64,000 nucleotides of DNA from Akanthomyces muscarius (Eukaryota > Ascomycota > Sordariomycetes > Hypocreales > Cordycipitaceae), in assembly GCF_028009165.1 (NCBI RefSeq), contig NC_079246.1:1364001-1428000 (forward strand), given 5' to 3'. Position 1 is the stretch's first letter. Each line of letters opens with the position of its first letter. A program made the translations under genes and the position numbers. Positions 1 to 13,075 of the stretch are shown here, in pieces. A model generated the notes under the pieces. The model saw nothing but the letters and a program-made list of their open reading frames with translations, was not told where the DNA came from and did no database searches.

Positions 1-589
1 ACTCATGAGCACGATCCTGGGCAGGCTACAATCGCGGGCTCCGGGTGTGTATGTGTGCGTGTGTGTGTTTGGGAGCGTTCTGGCTGACACGCCCACTTAC
101 CTACCACCAGATGGAACCCCTCCGAAGCGGTGCCAACGCAAACCGCGCCTTTCCACATGTAAGCTTGCCGAGCGAGCACCTATGAGCCAGAATATGAGCC
201 TTGTTCTTCGTAAACATGTTTTTCACTATGCTCACGCCCTCTGCATTCACGTAGCTAGGCCAGACTTAGGCCCTCCTCGGGCTCAGAGAACTAAATGCCA
301 TTTTCCCGCGATTGTGCCTTGGATCTGTCTTTCCCGTCATAGAATGTCTTCATTTCTTGCCCTATAGAAATTGCAAGGAGCTCCAGAATAGCCTCATCTC
401 CAAACTACTGCGTCCCTCTTCAACACTACCACCCTGCTTCCACCATTCGTAAAAAGTCCAATCGACACCATAACGCCTTGAAAATGCTCAAAACCACAAA
501 ATAAAACGGTCAATCTCGACAGCTCTATACGCCAACGGTATATCCTCGTCGCCTCGCCTTTTCTTCTCACCACCTTCTCCGCCCCTGCC
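1..589. other. No gene seen; 3' flank of IMP3
   Basis: No convincing coding region is visible. A GT-rich microsatellite-like run lies near 44-70. The distal part (about 370-589) is the expected 3' UTR of the minus-strand gene that stops at 590. A 120-codon open frame on the plus strand has no recognisable domain and low-complexity composition, so it is not called. Confidence 0.5.
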
Positions 590-1210
590 TTACAGCAACT
601 CAAAGTCGTCCAGCTGGTCGCGGTACTTCATAATGTTGCGCTTGATCTTGCTGCCGACCGACCACGTCACAAAGTCCTCGGTCGAGCGCGTCACCAGATA
701 CGCCGGGTCCGTGATGGTCTCGACGCCCACGCGCACGTGCCCTTGCTCGATGAGCTTGGTCGCCGCCTGCACCGTCTCGGCCATGCGCAGCCGCGTCATG
801 ACGACGGGCAGCCGCCGCCGCGCAAACGCGCTGACGGTCGCGCCGTGCTCCACGGCCGAGAGCTTCGACGCCGACGACAGGACGCCCATGTCGTACAGCT
901 TGTTGAGCAGCAGCTCCTCGTGCTTGCGACGCACGGCGTTGTCGGGCGGGAGGAGCGAGAGGCGGTGGGCGAGTTGGCGGAGAGACTGGAGACAGGGTCA
1001 GCATGTGTTTCGATGAGGAGCATATTAGGCGCTGCGCCAGGAGAAAATACATACACCGCAGATGCGATTGTATTTTTGGTAGTCTTCGGGCTTTTGGATA
1101 TTGTACCGGCGAACAACTTCCTTGTCGCGGTGGCCGTTGTCCTGCTTGTAGGTGATAAAGTCCGTCTTCCGCAGGAGCTTTTGCTCGTGATACTTGAGTT
1201 TTCGCACCAT
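590..1210 (-). CDS. IMP3: U3 snoRNP protein Imp3 (S4-domain, 18S rRNA processing)
   Basis: Nucleolar component of the U3 small-subunit processome; with Imp4 and Mpp10 it promotes U3 snoRNA-pre-rRNA base pairing. Two exons, 1210-1055 and 985-590, flank a 69 bp GTATGT...CAG intron (986-1054) with a CTGAC branch site. The product is 183 residues, the same length as yeast Imp3. It opens with the conserved basic [13 protein letters not shown] start and the motif KYNRICG just before the intron. The C-terminal half carries the S4 RNA-binding fold ([16 protein letters not shown], then IEQGHVRVG) and the family ending DPAYLVTRS...DDFELL. Start and stop agree with the whole family. It is divergent from RSM18. 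Confidence 0.95.
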
Positions 1211-1627
1211 CTTGGCAGATTTGCTGGTAGTTCGTGTTGAGCTGCAGGAATTGCGAAGATGGCCACCTCGAAATCTCCAACAAAGTTGCTGAAAAAATAT
1301 TATGGGGCTTCTCCGATCGGACGGAGGACCAGCCGCCGACTCGCCGATGCGCGCGCAAGACTGATGAGGACTTGATAAGCACCCGAAACATATAATCCGA
1401 CTGAGTTCGAATACAATTGGAACTCAAGAATCTCAATTTCTCATGTTGCGACCAATGCATCAGCGCATCACACCTGATCTTCAGTATAAGTGATTGCGGG
1501 TCTCATCTTCGCGCTCTGATTGGCCAACGTATCAGCCGCCAGAATTTCCAGTCCAAAATCCTCCCCTAGTATGAGGTAGAGCTTCAGTCCTGCGACTGGT
1601 TTCCTCAATCCCGATCAACGCGACAAG
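1211..1627. promoter_or_regulatory. Divergent promoter between IMP3 and RSM18
   Basis: A 417 bp non-coding interval separates the two start codons and must hold both promoters. An ATTGG (inverted CCAAT) box lies at 1519-1523, inside a GATTGGCC context. No TATA box is obvious. The pairing of a ribosome-biogenesis gene with a mitoribosomal gene makes co-regulation plausible, but this is inference only. Confidence 0.5.
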
Positions 1628-2378
1628 ATGCCAATGCGACTACCAGGGGTGAGCGCCGCACGCGCTCCATCCACCTTTCTCTCCTTCCTCCGCCCATTCT
1701 CGTCCACGGCCGCAGTCGCGCAGCCGCCGCGCGAGAATCGCCCGCCGCCGCCGCCCGCTCGCGCACCCACGCCGTCGTCGACGAGCAGACTCCAGTCCAT
1801 CAACAAGGACCGCATGTCCGTCGGCGGAGCCAACGGCCGAAGCCCCGGCACCAGCTCCATGCACCGCATCGGCCAGGCCTACAAGGACCGCGCGGCCGAG
1901 AGCCTCCGCGTCAAGCAGGAGCACATCGACTTCCTCAAGAACCGCAAGGTGTCCAACGACTACCTCCGACAGATGCCCCGCCGATGGGTGCCCGGTGATG
2001 TCTACTCGCCGCACGACCTGAGCCCTCGCGAAATGGACAAGTGGCGCAGAAGAAACCAGCGCCAGGTTGATGTCGTGGATATCCTGGGCCTTCGCCCACT
2101 GGACATGTACAAGGTATGATGGCGGTCTTCCCACAAGGGCAGTGAAGGGAACCACAGGAAACTGACAGAAAATACAGAACTTTTCTCTGATCCAAGAGTT
2201 CACGACCAGCTCCGGCCAGATTAAGCACTCCAAGGAGACAGCTCTGCGGCCCGTCAACCAGCGCAAGGTTGCCAAGATGATTCGCAGAATTCAAGGTATG
2301 GGCCTGTACCCGACCATCCACGACCACCCCGAACTTATTCGCTCGGAATTCTACCCTTCTGAGCAGCGTAGAGGTTAA
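1628..2378 (+). CDS. RSM18: Mitochondrial small-subunit ribosomal protein bS18m
   Basis: Structural protein of the mitochondrial 37S ribosomal subunit. Exon 1 is 1628-2113 and exon 2 is 2178-2378, with a 64 bp GTATGA...CAG intron in phase 0. The product is 228 residues. An Arg/Ser/Ala-rich N terminus followed by a Pro-rich stretch looks like a mitochondrial presequence. The bacterial S18 core spans about residues 140-220, with VDILGLRPLDMYK across the splice junction, then FSLIQEFTTSSGQIKHSKET and LRPVNQRKVAKMIRRIQGMG. The last two blocks are diagnostic of S18. The first ATG was chosen because the presequence starts there. Confidence 0.93.
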
Positions 2379-3005
2379 AACACTACGCTGGATGTGTAAG
2401 TTTCTGGGGTCAAGCTTGCCGAGTGCAGCTGTATATTAAAAGCGGGAGAACCAATTACCCAATCTTCTTTGTCAAACAATCTAGCATATCCATGTATTAT
2501 AGCATACTCAAGCTTTAAAGACATAAAGAGCTTGTAAATGGGACAGTATTCTGACCCATTGGCTTCGTTATTATACCTGGGTGGGATTCCGGCATGTCTT
2601 GAAGCCTCATTCTCGCTTCACCACCACGCAGCCACGGAGAATGCAGCAGAAAATGTTGATTGAAACGTGGATCAATGCATCATATACGTATTTTCAGCAT
2701 AATTGAAGACTAACAACGACGGAGATGACCTGTAGTCTGCGCCGGTGAAACCACGGTTAATCGCGGTCGCGCCCCTGTACTGCGTAGCTCCACCAGAAAT
2801 GTTGGCGATGCCCAGCAGCTTCGGCGTTTTGGAGCTGCTCTAGCTGACCATCATTGCCACGAATTTTGCGATTGACACTCTCGTTATGATGCTAATGTGA
2901 GAATATAACCTCTACAACCGGTCGAATTCCCGAATGCGCTAACGATTTATTCAACCACAGAAGAACCCTCGTGAACGCATCATAAAAACTCCCACGCAGC
3001 AGACG
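2379..3005. other. Intergenic; RSM18 3' flank and PPR-gene promoter
   Basis: No ORF or RNA gene could be supported in this 627 bp. It contains the 3' flank of RSM18 and the upstream region of the PPR gene. Confidence 0.5.
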
Positions 3006-5477
3006 ATGAGGGCCAATTTCGCCCGTCATGGGCGGCGCCTCCTGGTCTATCGCACGAGAGCGCCAACCTGCTCTCTCCTGACCCCTTCGCCTTCTGCGAG
3101 ACGCTTGCCGCAAGCAGTGCCGACGGTGTGCCCGCGATTCGAGCGAACCTTTTTCAACGTCCTCTTCAAAAAGCCGCCCCGCGAGATTCGACAGCCCGAG
3201 TACGAGCCCGGATGGATGCAGATCATGGTCTGGCGCAGCCGCATGCTCGACAACCTGCGGCCGCAGCCGCGGCGCGAGCTCATGGAAGCCTGGCGCCGCC
3301 TCATGCAGGCCAAGCTCAAGTCGCGCGTGCCGCTCAACAGCACGCAGGCCCTGCAGTGCCGCCGCCTGCTCGACTACCTCTGCGACCAGCGCATCAGCCT
3401 CCAGGAAGACCAGAACGTCAAGCCCCTGTCGGCGGCCGACCTCGCCATGGCGCGCCAGGTGCTTCTCGAGATTGAGCCGAGCGAAACGACGCAGCACCAT
3501 GTCGACTTTGCGCGCGCTCTGTACAAGGCGTGGATGGAGGGCGACTTTGCGCAGAAGCCGCGCGCGGTGGAGCTGCAGTGGACATATCTCGTCCGGGCGC
3601 TTTCACTGTACGGCGGCGGAGTCGAGGCCAAGGAGATGCTGTATGAGAAGTGGGACATGACTGAGTACGCCATCTACCTGACGCAGGACGATCAATTACT
3701 CGAAGCCGTGGCGCGCGCCCTAGCTAGAGAGGGTAGGGAAGCCGAGCTTTTGGAGCTGGCTGACCATGCGCAAACTTACGGCATCGCTCTCGATGCTAGT
3801 CTACAGTCGGTCATTGTACAATACTTTGCCGGCCGCGACCGAATCGAGGAAACAAAGGCCTGGTTCGCCAAACGCATTGAGCAACCACAGTGCCACCCAG
3901 ATACCTACCGCGCCGTCGCTTCTTTTGCGAGGCGCAACAAGCTACAAGAATGGGCAATGCCCTACTTTATAGAGCTGGGCGAGTCTGCTCCCAGAAAACG
4001 CTACTGGGATGTCTTGCTGCAGTCGATGCTGCTGATGGGCCGCAGCCTATCCCAGGTCGGGACCATGATGGACCACATGGTCGACCGCGGCGGTGACATC
4101 AAGCCTACTATCAACACAATCAACGGCCTCCTCTACGTGGCTGTCGAGCTCAAAGACTATCAGCTTGGCCAGGAGGTTCTGCAGCTTGGCGACGACAAAG
4201 GTATCAAGATGAATGGCGAGAGCTACATCCACATGCTGCGTCTCTGCATCGAAGCCAAGGACTTTGACCGGGCACACCATGCCTACGAGCAAGTCAAATA
4301 TCTCGAGCCCTGGGGCAGCGACTCCAAATCCGACCTGCAGCCTCAATTCGGGCGGCTCGTGAACCACTACCTCATCACACTCGCAAAGCAAACACCTCCC
4401 AGCTTCCCCCTCATCCTCTCCATCCTCAACTCGGTCGAGGAGCTCGGCCTCCGCCTCGAGCCCGCCACCGTCTCCGCCCTGTGCCTGCGCTTCCTCGAAA
4501 ACGACCAGCACTTTGACGTCATGGACATTCTCTCCATCAACACCTTTCTCTTCAGCGAGGCCGAGCGCGCCGTCGTGCAATCGGCCTTTGTCCAGTTCTG
4601 CCTAGACCCCAGGACGAGCACGTCGCGTGCCTGGGGCGGCTACCAGCTGCTGCAGCAGTTCTTCGAGGACACGAGCCCCGAGCGGCGCACGCAGCTAATG
4701 GCGGCCTTTTTCGCGCGCAAGCGACCCGACATGGCGGCGCACGTGTTTGGCCACATGCGCCAGCACCGCAGCAAGTCGATGCACCCGCGCATGGAGACGT
4801 ACATTGCCTGCCTCGAGGGGCTGACGCGCTGCCCGGACCTCGCCGGGCTCGAGATGGTGCACAACATGCTCAAGATGGACACGACGGTGCAGACCAACAC
4901 GGCGCTGCAGACGGGCCTCATGATGGCCTTTGCGGCGTGCGACAAGCCGCTCCGGGCGCTTGACTTTTGGACGCAGATTACGCAGTCGCGCGAGGGCCCG
5001 TCGTACGCGACGCTGGAAGCCGTGTTTTGGACCCTGGAGCGCAAGCCCGGCGGCTACAAGATGGCGCGCGAGATCTGGGACCGCATAGAGCGCATGGACC
5101 TCGAGGTCTCGCCGCGGGTGTACAATGCGTACATTGGCGCCGTCGCGGGCGCCGGCTCCGAGACGGAGATTCGCGCGCTGATTGTGAAGATGCCCTCTGT
5201 GGTCGGGGTCGAGCCCGAGCCGATGACGTGAGTTTGTCAAATCCATCGCGGACGTGACCAGAAAAGGAAAAAAAAACGTTGCTAACAGGAGACCTTTTGC
5301 AGGATTGGCATCGCGTACAACGCCCTCCCTGGACGTGAACTGCAAAACGAGTTCCAGACTTGGGCGAAGCTGCGGTACAAGCAGCAGTGGGAGGAGATTA
5401 TGAAGGTCGGCCGCAAGATGAATGAGTATTCCATGTGCCAGTTCAAAATCGACCGCAACATGCGAGCAGAGGTTTGA
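3006..5477 (+). CDS. Mitochondrial pentatricopeptide-repeat (PPR) protein
   Basis: Predicted 798-residue helical-repeat protein. Exon 1 is 3006-5227 and exon 2 is 5303-5477, separated by a 75 bp GTGAGT...GCAG intron in phase 2; the joined C terminus ends RNMRAEV. The N terminus (Met, Arg-rich, few acidic residues up to about residue 45) suits a mitochondrial presequence. The body is built of degenerate 35-residue helix-turn-helix units, for example around 4110-4290, 4780-4900 and 5090-5200 (YNAYIGAVAGAGSETEIRAL). Fungal proteins of this length and architecture include mitochondrial translation or RNA-stability factors (Cya5 type) and the complex I assembly factor CIA84. The N-terminal block FFNVLFKKPPREIR makes me lean to CIA84, but I cannot settle it by eye. 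Confidence 0.85.
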
Positions 5478-5764
5478 ATTCCGAGGTGTGGTGGGGAAAA
5501 AAAGAGGGAAAGAAGCTGCATAATAAAGCGAATGCATTCTCATTTTGTTGGAAAAAGACGTGGTAAACGCCACTTCTTTTGTTGTACTTGTAACATTGGC
5601 ACGAGGGCAAAGGGGAAAGCGAGATTGTATCGCATGTACATAACATTTACAAAAGATGAGATGGAGATTGTATAAAGATTCCAAATACAGGAGAAGTTTA
5701 TTAAAGTAGTTCTTTCAGGAGTGGTGTTTTTCTCGGGAGCCACTATACCACCCGAGGCTACTCA
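5478..5764. other. Convergent 3' ends of PPR gene and ABC transporter A
   Basis: A 287 bp AT-leaning interval between two converging genes, expected to hold both 3' UTRs and polyadenylation signals. An AATAAA-like element (ATAATAAAG) occurs at about 5519-5527 for the plus-strand gene. No gene is seen. Confidence 0.4.
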
Positions 5765-8700
5765 TCAGACGTCTCTACGGGCGGCATGCATAATGACGCC
5801 TTGAGACATTTCCAGAATCACACTGACGTCCAGAATCGATTCCTCTCGGCGCGCCGCCACGAGCATTGTGCAGCCAAGAAACGACTCCCGCATTATATCC
5901 TGCACGAAGCCCTGCCTCCAAAAGTCAACACTGCTCGTCACTTCGTCCACCAGCACAACCTTGCTGCGCGTCTCGCGCTGTCGCAGTATCGCTCGGGCGA
6001 TGCAGACAAGCTGCATCTCGGCTGGCGAATAGCCTGCGTCGTCGAGCAAAGTATTCAGGCCGTCTTTTCTGTGCAGCTGCGGCCATATGCCAAAGCGCCT
6101 CAGCATCTCCTCCAGTATCTCATCTTGCTGCTGAGCCTCTTCTTGTTCGATTTGTAGCTGCACGGGATCCATGCTCTCCGCTTTGTTCATGGTGAACGGC
6201 AGGAGGTTGACTCGGATTGAAGCATCAAGACGGACTTGGTCTTCCGATATTGTAATCAGGCGCGACCGAATTTCGTCCCTGGAAAGGGTGGCTAGATCGA
6301 CTCCGTCAATCTTGATTGTCCCGGTGTATTCGACGAATCCCAGAATAGCATTGAGGACCGACGTCTTGCCGCTACCAGTACGGCCAATCAAGCCGACCCG
6401 CTGGCCAGGCTCAATGAAAAGTGACAGACGCTGCAAGGCAGGAGGTGTGTCGGAATCTGGCTCATAATTGGCCGTAACGTCGACAATCTCAATAGTTCCC
6501 GCCGAGGGCCACAGTGGCGGTGCGGCTGTGACCTCGCGCTCTGGCTCCTGGGGTGTTCTTTGCAGAAAAGTACGTAGTCTTTCAAGCGCACCTGTGGATG
6601 TTTCGAGAAGCGTGGAAACCTCAAAGAGTCTCTCAAGAGTCCAGCTCAACTGAGACAGGGTTAGGAGTGACAGACCGATAGCTGCTTTTGTCGTGCTTTG
6701 GGGAAAGAACAACACATAGGAGACGAAAGAAACGGCAATACTGCTGGTCAATAGGCCAATTACCACGACCAGCCATTGCTGGAAGTAGTACAGATAGTAA
6801 AACGCTCTTTGGCTAATGTTTAGAAGACCAAAACTGATCCTGGTGTCGGCCTTGAGCCAACGGAAAGCACGCATGTATAGGATGCCGTCAGCCGTTTCTT
6901 CAAATCGCTTGAATAAAGGCGTCTTGGCTTCCACATCCAATTTTCGTAGCTGACGGGAAGTTTTGAAATAGAAGCGCTGAAGACGATACAGCACCAACAT
7001 GATGAGTGGGAGGATGGCAACAAAATAGGCGGCGCCAGACAAGATGATGTGAATCTTGATGATGATGGAAAACACAGTGTATGCGGTTCGCATGGAATAA
7101 AACGGCAACTGTCGTGAGAGCATGCCCGCATCTTGGTCAAACAGGGTCAGAACTGACCCCATGTTGACAACTCCCAGATAGGTGAGCGTTGAGCCAGCGA
7201 CGGTATTCACAAGCTTCTTGTGCAACTCGAGCGATGCGCGTGGCGCAAGTTTAACATACAGTAGCCAGTACGAGAACGTGCCGAGCAAGCATGTAGCACC
7301 GGCCACAGAAGCATACCCTGTGAAGAAGCGGTTGTCGTTAACACCAGAATTGAACCAACTTCGGAGGTATATGTCTAGACCAATCGTGAGCTTCGTGAAA
7401 ACATGGTTAACGCTAGTTAGTATCTTACTGGGAAAGTGCTCTCCGAAAGAGAGGCAAAACACGAGCAATGCGTATAGTGCGACTGAAACGTAGCCGACGG
7501 GCTTGATGTAGAGTGTGGACAGCCACACTGGCGGTGGTTGAGTAGTGACTGCTCCTCCAATGGTAAGTCGAGATGACTGCCTTTCAAACTCCAAGGATCG
7601 GCGAATCGCTTCCTTTTCCGCATCTTCCACTTCTTCAGAAGGGCCATCCGGCACAGAACCAAATACATTCTTCACCGACGTTGCAAAGGCGGGAGTCTGA
7701 AAGGGCTGGTCCTCAAGCGAGGCGTAGCCACGGCCATCGAGAAGAAGGACTCTGTCAGAGACGTCAAGGCTCTCGCGCAAATACGAGACCAGAGCAACTG
7801 TGATGCCCATTTCGCGCAAAAGGCCACTTGCTCCGAATAGGTGAAAGATGATGGACACGGCCGTTTTCCGATCGAGGGCGCCGAAGGGGTCATCAAACAG
7901 CATGACGGCAGTGCGTGCGTACACGGTCCTTGCAATTCCAATTCTCTGGCGCTGGCCGGCACTCAGGTTTCTGCCACCAGGGCCAACAATGTAGTCGGCT
8001 CTGCCGGGGAGACGACTCAGATCATTCTGAAGCAAGCAGCAGCTGATGACCCTTTGGAAGAAATCGGCGTTATAAGGCAAAGGTCCAATGATATTGTCCA
8101 GGATCGAAACATCTTGCAACCAGGTCACCTGGCCGCAAATTGCCATGTCTTCGTTTTGGACACAAATCGCCCCTTCCACGAGAGAAGCCTCCCCGAGCAT
8201 GCCCTGCAGTAGTGTGCTTTTTCCCGTTCCGGGGGATCCAACAATTGCCGTGATTGATCCTTGAACTAGAGAGAAGTCGACGCGGAAGAGGACGGGCTGC
8301 CGCACTCCAGGAGGTGCAATGTCTACATCGGCCATTTCGACAGGGTGGACAAACAGCTCGTGCCTGGGCGGCACGCGGCGATGCTTGGGAGCGTGTTTAT
8401 CCTTGATATAGCGATATTCGTCTCTTTCAGGCAGACACAAGAATTTCTGGATTCCTTCGAAGCGGCTACTCATAGATGTCATGGTAGAGTGCATGTCCAG
8501 AAGTCGTCCAAGAGGGCCCTGGATTGCTGCGACAAGAGCGAGGATAGGGAAAATCACATTGGCGGGGACTGCTTCTGCATATTCCTCTCGTAAAAGTGCC
8601 TGGTGAACCACCCAGACAGGTGTCACGAGGTTTGCAAATTGAACCAAGGGCATCCTTACTGTTTCGAGAGCTCGATAGGTCTTTGATAGGCTGATCTCTT

Positions 8701-10271
8701 CTTCTCGAAGGCGTTGAAGAAGCTGGACAATGGCAGGACCGAGCCCCATCATCTTGATTGCGCCAAGCTGATAGAGAATGGACGAAGTCTTTGCTACCCG
8801 CGCTCCAGCACTCTCGTTGCATGTAGCAAGCGCGGGTTCCGTTGCAAAGCCCCAAAACCACGAAAAGACGTTGGAGACCAAAACTGGAACGACCACTAGG
8901 AAGCTCGAATTGCCGACAAACGATGACAGTGCGTATATGCCAAAGTAGGTTTCCAAGCATGTAATTGGGAGCTCCACGACTCTGGGCAGCGCAACGGCAA
9001 TGCCGTCAATCGATGTGCTCATCAAGGAGACGGTGGCAGACTCATGCGCGTCCTTGTACGAAATACGATGAGTTTTTTCGATGATTTGTGTAATGATACT
9101 GCCTCGGAATCGTGTGACCATGAGATAGTTCATGTGCGCATATGACGACTTGCCGATAGTCATGCCAACAAAGGCTACGAGGGTGGCAGCGATTAGGCAG
9201 GCTTTGCGCAAAATGGAAACCTGATCTTGGCCTACAACATCGATGACTGCTTTTAAAATGAATGGCTGGCTGAATGTGCACATGGCGAAGACGAGCCGCG
9301 GCACCAACATGCGTCGGAACTCCGTCTCCCAAACTGAATAACACGTCATTGCCAGGCTCTCGAGTTCGAGATGTGGCGGTGGTTTGCCATCGATTTGTGC
9401 CTTGCGTCGCCGTTTCTCCAACTCGTCCACGACCTCGCCATCCAGCTGCCAGTATTTCTTGAGCTTGTCGTATAAACGGTCGGACGCAAACTCGTCCGCA
9501 ATGGGCATGAGATTGCCGTTTTCGATTGAGATGCGAAGCTGTCTGGAAATAGAAAAGCTTGGGAACACAAAGTAGGCCCGGCGGCGCCGTCTCTCTTGTC
9601 GAAGAGCCTCTTGATCGACTGCCGCCGACGAATTTTCATTAACCACAAACAGCTTTGTCGTAAATATTTCCAGGCTTAGGAGAAGGAATCGAAAAAATCC
9701 GGCTGAAGCAGCAATGGCTAAAGCAGAGGACGGCCCGCCGCCAATGTAAAAAAGATGGCATTTGGCAGCGTCAATGACACAACCGAAAAATAGGTATAGT
9801 CGAAGAAGAGAGGATGCGCAAATTGCGTGGCGCTGCTCGATATAGAGAATGATGCCTATGGTGAGCGCAGCGACAAGATCGATCAGTGCTGCGGCGACCA
9901 TGGTATCGGCTTGCGGGTCGAGTCGCATGCGGCGGAGAAGAACGTTGGAGAATTCAAGGCATATGAGAGAACCGGTGGCGAACTGAGAAGAAAAACAAGT
10001 TAGCAGAAGCTTGGGAGACAAATAGCGAGATCAGTGGAACGGTGCTCACCAGTTTGAGGCGTGGGAATGGGATGTGCCGCAAGTACACCGGCGATTTGGA
10101 GTAGTGTCGCAAGAAAAAGGGCGATAGCGCCAGTACCAAGCTCAACGGCGAAATCTGGAGGACCAATTCTTCGTATGTAAAGGTCGCATTGGCGGCGGCG
10201 ACGACCCTCCCCAAGAGGCTTCCCCAGAAGGTCTCGTCCGCCATCGTGTCCGCCCAGCTGGTTGAGGCCAT
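5765..10271 (-). CDS. ABCC-type full ABC transporter, paralog A
   Basis: Predicted 1479-residue membrane exporter of the MRP/ABCC type: TMD0-TMD1-NBD1-TMD2-NBD2. It has two exons: 10271-10050 (74 codons, first membrane helix) and 9982-5765, with a 67 bp GTGAGC...CAG intron in phase 0. NBD1: Walker A GSPGTGKST near residue 656, signature LSAGQRQR, Walker B VMLFDDPFGALD (Asp replaces the catalytic Glu, as is usual for ABCC NBD1), and Tyr where the H-loop His should be (LVSYL). NBD2: Walker A GRTGSGKTS near residue 1274, Q-loop Gln replaced by Glu (ISEDQ), signature reduced to YSPAEMQ, Walker B VVLVDEVTSSVD, H-loop His replaced by Arg (VAARRE). A later in-frame Met (residue 10) is an alternative start. 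Substrate unknown. It has only one intron, against 4-7 in its paralogs. Confidence 0.93.
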
Positions 10272-13075
10272 GGTGCTCGGCGGCGGCTGCTGCGTGCGGA
10301 TGCCCGAGGTGCAGCGACTCTCGTGTCACAATGAGCAAGCAGCGGGCTCATTAAGCGTCGAAATAGGATCACAATCCCGGTGCGCAAGGACTGCCACCTT
10401 TTCCTTTTTCGTTTTCTTCGCAACTGGGTGTGTTTAACGGTGACAGGGTGGGAAGAAGCGGCCGCTCTCGACAGGAAGCTGGCCCTGTAGCATCGAGAAG
10501 GGCAGTGGGGTTGCCAGTCCGCCTAGTTTTACGTGGGCAGATTCCTACCAGCGGCACGAGCTGCATCCAGCCCGGCCAGGGCCACGCTTATTAGCTCCAA
10601 AGAGTTGGGGCGCCGCGGCGGACACTAGCGAGTGACACGGAGGGGATGGATGGATGGAGGGTGGGAGGGCAAGATGGCGGATGGGTAGTGAACCCGAGAG
10701 AGCTGCGACAAGGCTCCCAAGCCTACTGGTAGCCCAATTATCATCGTCGACCGCTACTTGGCGTCCGCTGGGCGGCTTGAGCTATCCGCTGCTGTTATCC
10801 GCTCACGGGCAGTTGCTGAATACAAAAGTCTCTACTTGGACGGCGTGTAGCGGCTGTCGACAGAGGTGGGCAAGCGCTCTACCATTTGCCCTCTGGTAAT
10901 TGAAGATGCTCCTTCTTGATCATTCCTCGTCTGCGTTTTACCGGTGCAACCTCAACCTGCGACAAGGGCTCGGATGACAGTCGCTGAGAGGCGCCATTTG
11001 ACTTTCGCGCCGAACCCCGCCCGCCGTCTCACTACAAATCCTGGAGTTAACGCGGGAACTGTGCGCTCTTTTGTCCCAGTCTCTTCTCTCCCCCTCTCTC
11101 TACACTGATGAACAGAGTAGAAGAACAAATGGTGAACTCCTGCCGCTGTACGGAGTCCCCTGGCAGCACATATTGAACCACACCAACAATGTAGCAAGTT
11201 CCGCCTCACTCGATTGCTATCCGCTAGGATGCAACCTGCAGCGAAAGGCCTCGTCTGCACTTATGCACGCGGCGCAATTCTGGCCCGGTTCTCTGTGGCG
11301 CGCGATTGCAGCCAATCTTAGGTGTGTGCCACACGATACCCTGCTAGAATATATCGTCACCCTTGTGCCTGCCCACTCACACAACGCAGCGGCTTGCAGC
11401 TCGCAGCCTGCTGACAGGGTTTTTGACGGAGAATCGTCCCGCGCTATCGACGCCGCCCTCCACCCGTTTCTCCAGAGCAATCCCAAGCGCCTAACCGTAG
11501 CCAGCCACTGGCCCGCTCCTGCTCTCGCGACTCCTCTTTCATGCTCTCGTTTTCCGTCTCCTGTTGCAACGCTCGTGGAGCATCTGCAATCGATATTGGA
11601 TTCTGCGGCCTTGGCTCCCTTTTCTCAAGGCCTTTCAGTGCACAGAAAAAGGTTTGGCCACCACCTCGAGACATGTGCTTTATCCTTTTTGCTGTAGTGT
11701 GGCACTGTGGCGCTTGACTCGGGCAGGAGTCTGCTACTATTGACCAGCCATGCTGCATGCGCAGGGAAGGATTTTTCGTCATCTCTTCTTTCGAAGTACT
11801 GGTACATTGATTATTAGCCTAATAAGCTCTGTTAACAAAATGCAGCCCGTAATAACGCTGCTGAGTGATTCATGGCCACTGCTTCGGGCTCATTAGTCGC
11901 ACATTTGTCCACGACACGTAGTGCTACAGCTGCTAGAAAATCGCTTGCAATGATGCGCACAAGAAGCTCACAGCTGCGCCCGTCTGGGGCAATTGCGGCC
12001 AGCTCCAGCTCTAGCTCGGTCTCTCCCCCTCTCTTCATAGCTATGCGTGAGGCGGCTGAGTGCTGGAAATGTCTCCACGGCCACCCTCCTCCGTAGAGTT
12101 AATGTACGTCCAACGAAGCTGATCTTGCATAGTTCTGTGGATACTTCGAAGGCAATCTTGTGACGAATCTGTGCGCGCTGCGATGCCAGCAGAAGACTCA
12201 TCTGCTGGAGACCGAGAGTTCAGCGCGGTAGTGCGCAATTAGCGTTGTAGTATAATATTCTATTCCAGTACCTACTGGATGTATTATTACCTTATCTCAC
12301 TGCAAGTAAGAAAGTTGGCTTGCCTCTGTTGCAAATTTGTCCGATTGGTACCACTTTCTGTCATTTCCGATCCTGCACACTAATATCAATTGGTGGCCAG
12401 CGGCTTCTAGCATTTCGTGCACTACATATTGCAATCGAGGATGCATCAAACGCAAGCCTTTCCGTGATTACCAGTCGCAGTCGCACTCGAAGTGCTGTAT
12501 AATCTTGCTATCACCTCAGCGGCTGTTAAAGGTCTTCGTACGATGCGGCTAGACGACACTGTATCGCCATGGGCTGGTGCGGCGCTATTGGCAGGATATG
12601 GCTGGTCCCAGCTTTGTTATTAGTCTCAGTTACTAATCAACTTGTTCCTTCCAAACCAAATGTAAGTCGCACCTCAGCACACAAACACGCGCAGCCATAA
12701 GGCTTGTTTTTACTCCAGGTCTCAGCAGCTTGTTGCGGTGCAAGCGGACATGCTATGATATGCCGATAAAATAAATGACGAGGGGATAGTAAGTCATCTC
12801 AAGCGTTTGCTTGGCTGGATGGGCCACATTTACAACGCAGCTAAGACATGAAAAGTTGACGCAGCCATGGCCGTCTCCACTATCGTGCAAAAGATACATT
12901 GTCAATATCTCCTGGAATCAATTGGACAAATACAAGACGAACTGCAAGAATAAAAGCCACCACAGAAGAATGCTGCAAGTACCACTCAGAACAGGCAATC
13001 TATATATAAGAAGAACGGCTGACGGCCATTTTGTCGTGATCGCAGGGCATAATATGATATGACATGACCACAAAC
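10272..13075. other. 2.8 kb spacer between ABC transporters A and B
   Basis: Upstream region of transporter A (minus strand) and 3' flank of transporter B. Several open frames exist, the longest (11071-11697, +) starting at TTG and lacking any recognisable domain, but none looks like a gene. A relic of an older gene cannot be excluded, because the base composition is normal and no RIP-like AT enrichment is present. No tRNA-like structure was seen. Confidence 0.45.

Noticed and set aside
5..367. 120-codon plus-strand frame at the window start
   Set aside because: No domain, GT-repeat encoded residues, and no gene-like start context or partner exon.
600..1460. 286-codon minus-strand frame across IMP3
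   Set aside because: It is a shadow of IMP3 in another frame, with Arg/Ala/Pro-rich composition typical of a GC-rich antiphase frame.
11071..11697. 208-codon plus-strand frame between transporters A and B
   Set aside because: Starts at TTG, no recognisable motif, and composition like non-coding sequence; overlapping frames of similar quality exist on the other strand.
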